Shown one piece after another: positions 24,072-34,434 of a DNA stretch of 64,000 nucleotides (position 1 is its first letter; each line of letters starts with the position of its first letter). Position numbers and translations under genes: made by a program. The notes below the pieces were generated by a model that was given only the letters and a program-made list of their open reading frames with translations, was not told the origin of the DNA and did no database searches. Source of the DNA: Chelydra serpentina (taxonomy: Eukaryota > Chordata > Testudines > Chelydridae); NCBI GenBank assembly GCA_037349315.1, contig JBAIAC010000001.1:7946001-8010000 (forward strand). The letters are read 5' to 3'.

Positions 24072-25367
24072 TCACACAGCATCCTGGCCATTCATGAAAC
24101 TTGTTTTCAAAGCTTCCCTGATGCGCAACGCACCCTGCTGTACTCTTGTAATAGCCCTGGTGTCTGGCTGCGCATAACCAGCGGCCAGGCGATTTGCCTC
24201 AACCTCCCACCCTGCCATAAACGTCTCCCCCTTACTCTCACAGATATTGTGGAGCGCACAGCAAGCAGTAATAACAATAGGAACATTGGTTTCGCTGAGA
24301 TCTAACCTAGTTAATAAACTTCGCCATCTTGCTTTTAAACGGCCAAATGCACACTCCACCACCATTCTGCACTTGCTCAGCCTATAGTTGAAAAGGTCCT
24401 GACTACTGTCCAGGCTACCTGTGTATGGCTTCATGAGCCATGGCATTAAGGGGTAGGCTGGGTCCCCAAGGATAACTATGGGCATCTCAACATCCCCAAC
24501 GGTTATTTTCTGGTCTGGGAAGAAAGTCCCTTGCTGCAGCAGCTGAAACAGACCAGAGTTCCTGAAGATGCGAGCGTCATGTACCTTTCCCGGCCATCCC
24601 ACGTTGATGTTGGTGAAACGCCCCTTGTGATCCACCAGTGCTTGCAGCACTATTGAAAAGTAACCCTTTCGGTTTATGTACTCGCTGGCTTGGTGGTCCG
24701 GTGCCAAGATAGGGATATGGGTTCCGTCTATCGCCCCTCCACAGTTCGGGAAGCCCATTGCTGCAAAGCCATCCAGTATGAGCTGCACATTTCCCAGACT
24801 CACAACCCTTGGTACAAGCAGCTTGGTGATCGCCCTGGCTACTTGCATGACAACAGCCCCCACTGTAGATTTTCCCACTCCGAATTGATTCGCGACTGAC
24901 CGGTAGCTGTCTGGCGTTGCAAGCTTCCACAGGGCTATCGCCAGTCGCTTCTCTACTGTGAGGGCTGCTCTCATCTTGGTGTTCTGGCGCTTCAGGGCAG
25001 GGGAAAGCAACTCACAAAGTTCCATGAAAGTGCCCTTACGCATGCGAAAGTTTCGCAGCCACTGGGATTCATCCCAGACCTGCAGCACTATGTGGTCCCA
25101 CCACTCTGTGCTTGTTTCCCGGGCCCAGAATCGGCGTTCCACTGTATCAACGAGCCCCATTACCACCATGATGTCCACCTTGCGGGGGGGCCTTTTCTGA
25201 GAGAGGTCTGTCTCCATGTCCTCATCACTCTCCTCAGGCTGATACTGTCTCGTCCTCGCCTCCTGTTGCTCTAGCAGCTCCCGGTTCTCGGTCTCCATAT
25301 ACTCCTGGACAATGCGCGTGGTGTTCATAACGGCCATAACAGTTGCGGTGATCTGATCGTGCTCCAT
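24072..25367 (-). CDS. PIF/Harbinger transposase (DDE, HARBI1-like), apparently intact
   Basis: The open frame extends back to 25523, but only through a TTG. The first ATG is at 25367, in context AGC ATG G, giving 431 residues. An acidic N-terminus is followed by a helix-turn-helix-like region about residues 135-175 (YRSVANQFGVGKSTVGAVV). The DDE_4 nuclease domain follows: first Asp about 214 in GGAIDGTHIPI, second about 302 in VILGDPAYPL, Glu about 338 in RMVVECAFGRLK. VHDARIF, a conserved Harbinger motif, is also present. All three catalytic positions are filled and no stop or shift is seen. HARBI1-type proteins are usually about 350 residues, so this has a longer N-terminus. It is in the same orientation as TTC7A. 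Confidence 0.93.
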   Translation of the reverse strand: MEHDQITATVMAVMNTTRIVQEYMETENRELLEQQEARTRQYQPEESDEDMETDLSQKRPPRKVDIMVVMGLVDTVERRFWARETSTEWWDHIVLQVWDESQWLRNFRMRKGTFMELCELLSPALKRQNTKMRAALTVEKRLAIALWKLATPDSYRSVANQFGVGKSTVGAVVMQVARAITKLLVPRVVSLGNVQLILDGFAAMGFPNCGGAIDGTHIPILAPDHQASEYINRKGYFSIVLQALVDHKGRFTNINVGWPGKVHDARIFRNSGLFQLLQQGTFFPDQKITVGDVEMPIVILGDPAYPLMPWLMKPYTGSLDSSQDLFNYRLSKCRMVVECAFGRLKARWRSLLTRLDLSETNVPIVITACCALHNICESKGETFMAGWEVEANRLAAGYAQPDTRAITRVQQGALRIREALKTSFMNGQDAV

Positions 25368-25515
25368 GCTTCCCCCGGTACACTGTTTGCAGGACAGCAG
25401 AGTGGGAGCAGAAGCGGCTGGTGGATAACAATGGTGGCAGCAATATGGCGCCCGCACGAAAAAAGGCGCGAAAGGATTTTTCGCTCCCCCCTCAGGTGCT
25501 TTCACGGAGGGAGGG

Positions 25516-25620
25516 GGGAGCAAGGGTTAGGCTCATTTCCTTCTAGCTGCAGATAGTACAATATGCCGTGAGCAGGGGTTAGGCGCCTTTCCTTCCAGCT
25601 GCAGATGGTACAATAAGCTC
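25516..25620. repeat. Tandem pair of about 50-base units upstream of the transposase
   Basis: Two direct units share AAGGGTTAGGC..CC, TTCCTTC and AGCTGCAGAT(A/G)GTACAATA on the plus strand. The motif CTGCAGCTAGAAGG is read on the minus strand. They lie just 5' of the transposase start and may be promoter or transposase-binding repeats. Confidence 0.7.
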
Positions 25621-25623
25621 TAC

Positions 25624-25700
25624 TGACCCCCTCAAGGATTGAACTCGCAACCCCGGGTTTAGCGGGTCAACGCTCATACCGCTGAGCTATCCCTCTGCCC
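25624..25700 (-). repeat. tRNA-like Pol III module 1 inside Harbinger
   Basis: Minus strand reads GGCAGAGGGATAGCTCAGCG, with A box TAGCTCAGCGG and B box GAGTTCAATCC, matching the head of the turtle SINE. The SINE body does not follow. The acceptor arms do not pair and anticodon-stem pairing is poor, so it is not a tRNA gene. Confidence 0.8.
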
Positions 25701-25798
25701 GTGTTCCAGGCAGTGCTGAATCTCCCTTAAAGAAAACGTAAAAAAGCGCCCCCGGCCAGCCACACCAAAGGCCGCCGGCCAGGAGCACTGTAATGTCA

Positions 25799-25930
25799 AG
25801 CATATTGTACGATCTGCAGCTAGAAGGCAAGGAGCTTCTCCTGTATGGTCCCGCGACCACAACCATTTATGGCATAGTGCACGATCTGCAGCTAGAAGGC
25901 AAGGAGCTTATGCTGTGCAGTCCCGCGACT
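25799..25930. repeat. Tandem pair of about 70-base units, inverted relative to 25516-25620
   Basis: Two direct units share GATCTGCAGCTAGAAGGCAA, GGAGCTT and TCCCGCGAC. The core motif is the same as in 25516-25620 but in the opposite direction, so the two pairs flank tRNA-like module 1 as inverted repeats. Confidence 0.7.
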
Positions 25931-25949
25931 ACCAGCCTCAGGCGGAATG

Positions 25950-26026
25950 GCCCCCTCAAGGATTGAACTCGCAACCCCGGGTTTAGCGGGCCAACGCTCA
26001 GAACGCTGAGCTATCCCTCTGCCCGT
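25950..26026 (-). repeat. tRNA-like Pol III module 2 inside Harbinger
   Basis: Same structure as module 1, with A-box region TAGCTCAGCG and B box GAGTTCAATCC. Only a few bases of SINE-like body follow (GGGGGCCATT). Confidence 0.8.
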
Positions 26027-26444
26027 ATTATACCGTGACTGAATCTCCACTAGACCTAATGTGAAGGCGTACGCTGGAGATGTACGGTAATTGTGAGCTG
26101 AGCAGCCTTCTGTAGCCTTCTGTAGCAAACATGGAAAGCACGCAGACAAGGCGCGAAAAAGATTGCTTTCAAGGAGGGAGGGAGGGACGTTTGATGGCCT
26201 GATGACATGTACCCAGAACCACCAGCGACATTTTTTTCTGCCCCATCAGGCTTTGGGATCGCAACCCAGAATTCCAATGGGCGGCGGAGACTGCGGGAAC
26301 TGTGGGATAGCTACCCGCAATGCAATGCTTCGAAGGTCGATGCTAATCTCGCAACTGTGGACACAGACAATCGACCTCATGGTCTTAACGCTCTTTAGTG
26401 GGGACACACACAATCGATTCCATTAATTCGGGTTTTAATATATC

Positions 26445-26487
26445 GACTTCTATAATTTCGACCTAGTTCTGTAGTGTAGACGTACCC
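26445..26487 (-). repeat. Harbinger right terminal inverted repeat
   Basis: Reverse complement begins GGGTACGTCTACACTACA then GAACTAGGTCGAAATTATAG. It pairs with 21433-21475. Confidence 0.88.
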
Positions 26488-26550
26488 TGAGAGACTTTGA
26501 AATCGCTCCAGTATGAAGAGCTATGGCATGTGTGGGAACCATGCCTCTTT

Positions 26551-26906
26551 CAGGAGTCTGATTTCTTTTGCGTACCCCCAAGTTTCGCCTCACTTAAAAA
26601 CTACTTGCTTATGAAATCAGACATAAAAATACCCAAGTGTTGTAGCACACTATTACTGAAACATTGCTTTCTTTCGCATTTTGACCATATCATTTGAAAA
26701 TAAATCAATTGGAATATAAATATTGTACTTCTATATACTATACACTGAAATGTATCAGAATAAACAAGTCATTGTCTGTATGAATTTTAGTTTGTACTGA
26801 CTTCACCAGTGCTTTTTACGTAGCCTGTTGTAAAAGTAGGCAAATATCTAGATGAGTTGATGTACCGCCTGGAAGATCTCTGTGTACCCCGGGTTGAGAA
26901 CCACTG
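26551..26906. mobile_element. hAT element, left end eroded
   Basis: The right end GGTTGAGAACCACTG is a typical hAT terminal repeat. The body has GCGTACCCCCAAG and GTGTACCCCGGG on its two sides. No clear left repeat or duplication was found, so the left edge is approximate. No transposase. Confidence 0.65.
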
Positions 26907-27485
26907 ATTTAGAGGATAGGGAAAATCCTGGAACAATTATTTACCCACAGAGTAATCCCACAGCACCTGAAACAGTGTTTGACCCCAAACCTACCAGTGC
27001 CAATAGGCATCAGTGTCCGTTAGCTATTTACACATACTGGTCAGAGACCAATAGAGACAGAAGAGTGTTTTCTATTGAGACTCGTCTCCTGACTTCCAGT
27101 CTAGTGCCCTAGCCACTAGCCCATGCTATCTGTCACTACTAAGGTTAATCCTAGACTAGACTCCATTTGGCTCCACAATTTTTTAAAGCTCTGCAATGAC
27201 CTCCCTAGAATTCATAAAGAAGCAGATAGCACAGGGAGGTCTCCCCATTGAAGCCAATCGTTTACGGGAAGTTAATAACATGGGAGAGTCAGGAGCTGCA
27301 AGATGTTCAGAATTTGGTGCATGTCTGTAGTCATTAGCTCATCTATATGTATTTGTACAATTGGACCTTGAACATAATTAGGGACACGGAATTACTTCAA
27401 TTCAAATTTGAAATTATTATTATTGGCAACACCAGTTTGTGCTGTGATCCCACAAGATTTCACGAACTCTGCAAAATTGGACAAA
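26907..27485. other. TTC7A intron, unassigned
   Basis: No nameable feature. Confidence 0.4.
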
Positions 27486-27490
27486 GTTAG

Positions 27491-28819
27491 TATGACATTC
27501 TGTACCTTGGGGGAGCGTATTGTAACCCCCATATTCTTCATTTCCATATAATCGTGATTCACATATAAAGCATGCTTTGTAAAGTATCAGGGGAAAGGTT
27601 ATGATCTGCTGAAAGTCATTTCTCTATCCATATATGTGTATCATTAATGCATATGAGGTTATGAGAATTGTGTTGTATGGTGGTCACTAAAGCATGCTGT
27701 AAATTGAGGAATCAGCCAAATATTAGCTCCCCAGAGGCAACAGCAAGGAAAGTAACCAACGCCCGAGCGGGGGGTCAAACAACCCATCAACAACCATTGT
27801 CCAGCAAGGGAGCCGCAATGCAATGACTCACCTGCATGAGGCCACACCAGGGGAATTGCTCAACCTTGCTTGAAGAGACTCAGCAATGCCACACAGACAT
27901 GCCTGGACTTATGTTCTACAAGCACAAGGGGAGAGGGATAGCTCAGTGGTTTGAGCATTGGCCTGCTAAACCCAGGGTTGTGAGTTCAGTCCTCAAGGGG
28001 GCCATTTAGGGATCTGGAGCAAAAATCTGTCAGGGGACAGTACTTGGTCCCGCTAGTGAAGGCAGGGGACTGGACTCGATGACCTTCCAAGGTCCTTCCA
28101 GTTCTAGGAGATTGGCATATCTCCTTTTTTTTTTTTTTTTTAAAGGCACATGGACTGAGAGTGTAAAACAGACAGAGTGGACACATACAGGGCCCTTCTC
28201 CTGCTCCCACCTATGCCTCAAGCAACCAAGACACTGAGAAGAAGGTAAGATTCCAACACAGGAGATTGGCCCAGGTTTAAGGAACAAGCCTGTATAAAGG
28301 ACTGCAATATCCAGTGGGGTGAGAAAAACTGCTTAATCTAGTTGTTGCCCAGTCTAAGAGGGTTGAGAGTTTAGACTGTGTGCTTATATTTTATTTTATT
28401 TTGGTAACCACTCTAACTTGTTATGTTTTGACTTATCATCACTTAAAATCTGTTTGTTTTTTCTACCTGAAGCAGCGCATTTGATTGGAAGTGTGCCAGA
28501 GGCTCCTCTTGGGAGAACAAGCCTGGCATATATCAATTTCTTTGTTAAATTGACGAACTCGTATAAGCTTGCAGCATCCAGCAGGTATAATTGGACACTG
28601 CAAGACGGAGGTTCCCAAAGTTGTGGCTGGGACGGAGATATTGGCTAGTGTCATTCGCTTGCAAGTAGCTGGGAGCAGCTTACATGCCAAAGGCTGTGCG
28701 TGAACAGCCCAGGAGTGGGGGTTCTCACAGCAGAGCAGGGTAAGGCTGGCTCCCAGAGTCAAAGATTGGAATGACTTCGCAGATCACTGGTCCATACAAT
28801 ACCAGAGGGAAACGTCACG
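27491..28819 (+). mobile_element. Solo LTR interrupted by a SINE
   Basis: Starts TATGACATTCTGTACC and ends AACGTCACG; the usual TG and CA ends have each mutated by one base. The 5-bp duplication GTTAG is perfect (27486-27490 and 28820-28824). It matches the minus-strand LTR at 11165-12311. A SINE sits at 27930-28144. No viral genes are present. Confidence 0.87.
27930..28144 (+). repeat. tRNA-derived SINE, second tail type, inserted in an LTR
   Basis: Same Pol III head as the SINE at 709, but the body reads CTGTCAGGGGACAGTACTTG and the end is GGCATATCTCC followed by about 18 T. Flanks AGCACAAGG and GGCACATGG are an aged 9-bp duplication. The sister LTR shows the empty site as AAGCACATGG on its coding strand. 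Confidence 0.92.
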
Positions 28820-28824
28820 GTTAG

Positions 28825-30232
28825 CTGGGAGAATGATAAGGAATGGTGGGTGCAGCGTGAAGCAGCTCTAGTAGTTCAGCAGGTAGCTCTCTTTTCTCTG
28901 AATTCATACCGGACAAATGCCTGAACATTGAGGGATTGGCCTAGTAATGAGGACTGTGTCAGCTTTCCAATGAAAATAACAAATGATTTGATCATCTGCA
29001 ATCATTTAAAATCTCATAGCACTTTCTGTAGGGTAGTTTAAAGACGACTGGCTAGACAACACTAGGATTTGCATTACTCATTCCAGGGCTGAACATAGCC
29101 CATGAGCTAGAACACAGTTTGTCCCTATCCATGTTAGCTGGCCAAATGTTTGCACTGGAGCCATGTTTTAAAAGATTTATAAACTGGTTCAGCAAACTGT
29201 TCTTGGGACCCAGAGAGGATAGGACCTTAAATCACCTTTGGCCCAATGAAACATTTTACATATAATTGTACCACGTATGGATGTGGAATAAACTGAAAAT
29301 TATAGCTTGTCCCAAAAAGCTTTTAAATCCCAGGGGCATTGTTAACATTTGTGTCTCTGCGTAGGCAAGAGTGATCTGTACAGGTGTACAAGTTTTAGCA
29401 CTTTTTTGCTCCCTTGAGGAAGCTCTTTTAGGCCCTTGGATTAATGAAATATTGATTTGCTGTTCACTCCACACTTTTCTATTTGTGAAAACCTATAATT
29501 CTAATATAGGCTGAACAAGACATTGCTTACTGCTCAATGTGGGTCCAATCTTAGGAGTAACTGGGCTCTCTGGGGAACAGATCAGAACAGAATTGGGGTC
29601 TTTGGGGAACAGCTCATCTGCTGGTGTAAATCAGCACAGCTCCAGTGAAATCAATGGAACTATGCCAAGTTACATCAGCTGAGGATCTTGCTCTTAATGT
29701 CAACAGGAGCTGAGGGTATTCAGTTCTTTTCTGGCTCAGGCTCTGTATGTATTGATTGCATGGTATAGTATTAAAGTATATTTTTACTTCAATTTACTTT
29801 GCACTGGAAATCTCTTTATAGATGCATAATGGGCATATTGGACACACTAAATCACATTGGCATATTGAATTTTTATTTATTTTTGTTTTTTAAAGTGTTC
29901 CAGGATACTATGTACAAAGCTGGTACTATAAATTAAATGATTGCTTGATTAACCAGCAAAGAAACAGTTATGTACTCCCCATGACACACTACCATTATCC
30001 AGACGCATAAATGGTGTTGAAATGATTTCAGTTGCCAACAGTAAAAAGTAAAATTGGAGTACTGCTTGCATCTGGACAGTAAACTATCAGGGTGTAATAA
30101 TGCACCAAAAGCACACAGCAGAGGGACAAAGAAAGCATGAGTTTGCTTTATCATTTGTATAAATGATGTTTTTTTATTTCACCCTTTTTCTGGCTAAATG
30201 GCAATCAAATATTTATATTTATTTCATAATTC
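28825..30232. other. TTC7A intron with one palindromic repeat
   Basis: Apart from the repeat at 29611-29693, nothing nameable was seen. Confidence 0.4.
29611..29693. repeat. Short palindromic repeat (CAGCTGGTGTAAAT type)
   Basis: Arms CTGGTGTAAATCAGCACAGC and ATGCCAAGTTACATCAGCTG face each other around CAGTGAAATCAATGGA. Confidence 0.7.
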
Positions 30233-30240
30233 AACTAGTC

Positions 30241-30551
30241 CAGGGGTAGGCAACCTATGGCACGCGTGCCAAAGGCGACACGTGAGCTGATTTTCAGTGG
30301 CACTCACACTGCCCGGGTCCTGGCCACCGGTCTGGGGGGCTCTGCATTTTAATTTAATTTTAAATGAAGCTTCTTAAACATTTTTAAAACCTTATTTACT
30401 TTACATACAACAATAGTTTAGTTACATATTATAGACTTATAGAAAGAGACCTTCTAAAAACATTAAAATGTATTACTGGCACGCGAAACCTTAAATTAGA
30501 GTGAATAAATGAAGACTCGGCACATCACTTCTGAAAGGTTGCAGACCCCTG
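30241..30551 (+). mobile_element. Non-autonomous hAT, 311 bp, forward copy
   Basis: Ends are CAGGGGTAGGCAACC and GGTTGCAGACCCCTG. Flanks AACTAGTC and CACTAGTC match at 7 of 8 positions. It is identical in length and the reverse complement of the copy at 57696-58006. Confidence 0.92.
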
Positions 30552-30559
30552 CACTAGTC

Positions 30560-33500
30560 ACATTTCCAGCAAGTTAGAAATTAATCAGATCTTATACTTC
30601 CTGAAAACTAAAGTATTAATGTTTACAACAAAAAACAGTTAATACTTTTTCCATTAGATTGTTCAATTAAATATTGATCCTGCTCTCTATTTACATTGCC
30701 ATTGATCACTGCTTTTCTAACTTGTTCAGCTTCAGTTTAGTGATCTGATTCTAATGTTATTACCATGTAATTTAAATGCACATAATTACTGTAATTATGA
30801 CATTTAGGGAAACAGCTCTCCCAAAGCAGAAGATCTTTTTAAGTTTACTGGCAAACCTACTTTTGCTGACAGAAGAATAGGTTACTATCTACCAGTGGAT
30901 GGGGACTACATAAGATTGACTTTTTAAAAAATCAATTTCTGTAGTTTTAAAGGGACTCTGCCCATTTTGCTCAGTTTTACATCCCTGCAATCCCATTGAC
31001 TTCAGTGTCAGGGGAGAATGTAGACCATTTACTGAAAGAAGAACAAGAATATGTGTACTAAATATATATATATGAATTTTCAATTATCTGACAGTATTTC
31101 AGTGCTGTTATCTCCATCTAGTCCCCCATTCTGCCACCATCCATATAATCAGCAGTGCCTTCTTCAGACAGACTACGTACATAGTACAGCACTACTCAGT
31201 GTGAGAAATGAGGACAGAATTGGGCCCTCATGGAATAGTGCTTGCAGTTCAGTGAGAGCGGACATGTCCATACTTCATTGGACTGGATCCCATTCAGGGA
31301 AGTAAGGGCCTGATCCTAATAGAAAGACTCCCATTGACTCCAGTGGGTTTTAGATAGGCTTTAAATTGGGGCACAGAAAATACATCTTGCCATGGGAACA
31401 ACTGGGTAAACAGCTGTTAAACACACATCCCCTCTCTTTCCCAATTTGTGTTTATTTACGGCTTGCTTGTCACTTTGCAATCTGACACGAGTAAAGGGCT
31501 GTGCACAGCTGGACTGCTCCAGGAGCAGACCAGGCAGGGAGTTCTGACTCACTCACATTTATCTCCCAGACTCTCCTCTTATTACACCAGCAGCATATTA
31601 CTTTTCATATGTTAGCTGTGCATCGCCTGTGCAGGGAATTATGGGGTGCCTTATGCCACCTTACTCCCTTCCCCCCATAAGGGAAAACGGCTCTTATTTT
31701 TTAATCACTAGATCTTGCCTTATAACAGCTTTGAGTGTCCCTCTAATTCCTCATACACTCCAAAGATGAGGTAAGACACGTTCTAGTATTAAAGGAAATT
31801 AGCAGCTGTGTATCCATTCACTGGAATGGCAAGGTGCGTTTCCCAAATCCTCACCTACACCATCGGAATGACAAGATGGCAGCTCATACTCCTCTTTATT
31901 AGAGTTATGACTCCTTTTAACTTTTTTTAATTGATTAACTCCTCTTTGTATTCAGATGGCTCCAGCCTGAGCCGGAATCGATGCACAGCTGAAAGAGGGC
32001 ACCCTGGGGTGACAACGGTAGACCAGGTGGGCAGGGGCATCTGCACAGAGGGGAGTGAGGGAGGTGGCTGGGGAATATTTAAAAAAACAACAAGGAAGTG
32101 TACTGTTTCTCTGTTTATAATATGAGCTCTTCAAGGCAGGCACTGTGTCTTTCTATGTATTTTTATGGCTTCTAGCACAATGATCTTAATTGTGGCCTCT
32201 ATACACACTTGTAATACACATTATCATCATCAACATCATCCTGATGTTTCGTTCAGTGCTGAAATCTAATCAGGTGCTGAAGATTATGCAGTCTGGGCAA
32301 AACACAAGTTAATGGGGTTCAAATAGTCTTCTAATTTTGCATTTGTAATCTGTAAACTGCAGATGCACTAACTGTGGGAGCAAAAGAGAGGCAACTAATG
32401 AGCACCTGATCGCAGGCAAGGCCTCTAAATGTTATAATTGGAACCCATAGTTGGCATGTGCATAGTTCGAACCAACAATGGACTGTGAGCACACAATGAA
32501 ATGGTTGTTGTTAGATATTTGATCCTTAATATTTAAAGAGAGGAAGAAAGGAAACAAGCTAAGCTAGCAGGAAGCACAATGTACAGTAGACACAAGAATT
32601 CTGTTCCATTTCTTTTCCCACAATGTAGTAGCCTAGTCCTTTCATCTCAACAAATATCAAGGGCCCATTTTATTCCAATGGTAGAGGCCTTGGTTACAGC
32701 TTCAGTGCCTACAGAAAACATGAGATCATCACAATGGTTTTACTTTCAGAACTGAACCTCAAAAGGTTCATTTATTCTATTATTTCAGTTATATCTGCAG
32801 GCTAGTTATAGCAGGAGACTTCATGTGTAGCAAGAAATGTGGGAGGAAAATGCAGCCTTCCCTAATGCAACGTTTGTGTTTAGCAGGAGCCACAGGATTG
32901 TCCATAAGTCAATAAGTACCCATCTGTTAGATGATGGTCATCTGTTTGAGACATTTATAATAGGCAGGAACACTTTATTAGTATGCTGGCTTTCACTAGA
33001 TTTATCGTTATTGTATAAGATGGTTTCATCTAGGCTTGAGTCCTGCAAGAAGAACCGCTAGGCTGGCTCTCTGAGCTCACATAGAGCCCCACTGACTTCA
33101 TGGTCTGTGTGAACGCCTGGGTCTGCCTGAGTGATTCTCCTCGCAGGACCAGGACCTTGTTTCAAAAACTAGACAGATGACATTTCCGAATCATGATCAC
33201 CTCAGGATACTCCAGTTCTGAGTAGTGAATACAATTTTTATCTTGAAAACCATCTGATGAGAAAGGGTAAGCAGAATGTACAACATAACCTGCTGCCTGT
33301 TTCCACTTTTCTTTTTAAAAATCTCTCTTTCAAGTATCAGACATTCAATTTCTGAATTAAAAAAAAAAGAAGATAAAATATGTGCATGAATTTTGGTGCT
33401 CTGGAAAGGGGTCACACTGATCACCATGGGGAGAGACAGCAGCTTCCCCATATGGTATTCCCCAGGGGCCTCAATCTTAACCTGGAGGGGCCATCTCTTC

Positions 33501-33600
33501 AGCGAGATGATATTTCTTGTCTTTTGTCAACTCGTGTCAGATCTTTAACATTATAGCACAGCTTATTCTGGCATGTGATTACCTTGGAAAAACATATATT
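30560..33600. other. TTC7A intron with old repeat relics
   Basis: A short TA run lies near 31061. A palindrome-like fragment with CTCCCATTGACTCCAGTGGG lies about 31305-31357. An old repeat (GAGCTCTTCAAGGCAGGCAC and ATCATCATCAACATCATC) lies about 32125-32240. A diverged palindrome with TGAGTCCTGCAAG and CTCGCAGGACCAGG lies about 33034-33165. No exon was seen. Confidence 0.45.
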
Positions 33601-33685
33601 GCCAGATTCTCAGCTGGTGTAAGTTTATGTAGCCGCACTGACTTCAATTGAATGATGCTGATTTACACAGCTAAGGATCTGGTTC
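33601..33685. repeat. Short palindromic repeat (CAGCTGGTGTAAAT type)
   Basis: Begins GCCAGATTCTCAGCTGGTGT and ends TACACAGCTAAGGATCTGG, an inverted pair around GACTTCAATTGAA. Confidence 0.7.
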
Positions 33686-34329
33686 CTAGCGTGAAAAAAA
33701 AATCAGATTTTCCACTCAACCGAAGCAGATTTTTATGATGTTTTCTTTTGTGCCTGTCACCTCTTTTGTTTTATTTAAAATTTCCATCGGTAATCCCTTA
33801 TTGGCTGCAGGAAGACAGCGGTGGAAAAGCAAGCTCTCATTCAATTCATTAAACCAAGCAGCAAAAGACTGACAGATGTTTCTGCTTTTTAGGATAATCA
33901 GAATTTCATGGGCGTTGTCTCCCACCCCCCACTCTGTTTCTGGAGCATGTATTAATGCAACTGAAATACAAAAGCCTGACACAGTGACTCAAGAACAAAG
34001 GACTGAGCTGTCCAGCAGAGCTGTATGACTAATAGACGAGGGGCCAGGTTCACTCTACCCCCACCACAGCCATTAGAATGTGAACGTTAATGATTTGGAT
34101 TTTATTCTGGAAATTAACCTGAACAAGTAGCCCTAGGCTACCCAGGGAAATAATTCCTGATCATCTTGTATTTTTTCTTTGCTCTACTGTGCCAGTGAAT
34201 CTCATTTCAAAATTTCACTGCTGATACATATTTTACAGGGTTGGTTTTTTTTTTTTTTTAACTGCACTATGGCACTGGCACTGCGGCACCTAATACATTA
34301 TGTAAGAAGAATTGCATCAGCTCACTTAC

Positions 34330-34434
34330 CCAGTGCAGTGGCCCAATGCAGACCTTAGCAGCCAGAAGAGGAACCATGGGATCTGCAGGACGCAATTTAG
34401 CACACTCTCTGAGCACTGACACAGCATATGCCGA
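34330..34434 (-). CDS. TTC7A: TTC7A exon (third of the five seen)
   Basis: The exon is 105 bases, 35 whole codons, phase 0 at both ends. Acceptor is CATGCTCTCCAG and donor is GTAAGTG. It reads [16 protein letters not shown] and ends [11 protein letters not shown], another TPR helix pair. The block [11 protein letters not shown] separates TTC7A from TTC7B. The 23.4 kb intron after it carries the Harbinger element and most other insertions. The exon lies between two hAT copies in opposite orientation (30241-30551 and 57696-58006). Confidence 0.92.

Larger units (their letters stand above)
21433..26487. mobile_element. PIF/Harbinger DNA transposon, near-complete (5,055 bp)
   Basis: The ends are GTCCTGGTCTACACTACG and a right end whose reverse complement is GGGTACGTCTACACTACA. 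Both continue into a shared TAGGTCGAA subterminal tract. TGA flanks both sides (21430-21432 and 26488-26490), a 3-bp duplication. Inside are a Myb/SANT gene on the plus strand (two exons, one frameshift), a candidate nested minus-strand gene, and a DDE transposase on the minus strand. The two main genes converge tail to tail. Upstream of the transposase are tRNA-like modules and repeated motifs. Harbinger elements normally need both a Myb-like protein and a transposase. It lies in the largest TTC7A intron. Confidence 0.95.

Noticed and set aside
24577..24930. Minus-strand open frame inside the transposase
   Set aside because: It is a shadow in another frame; the transposase frame carries the DDE motifs.
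25368..25523. Longer transposase starting at 25523
   Set aside because: The extension starts with TTG, not ATG, and is repeat-like. ATG at 25367 has good context.
25624..26026. Two functional tRNA genes
   Set aside because: A and B boxes are present, but acceptor arms do not pair and anticodon-stem pairing is poor. They match the SINE head.
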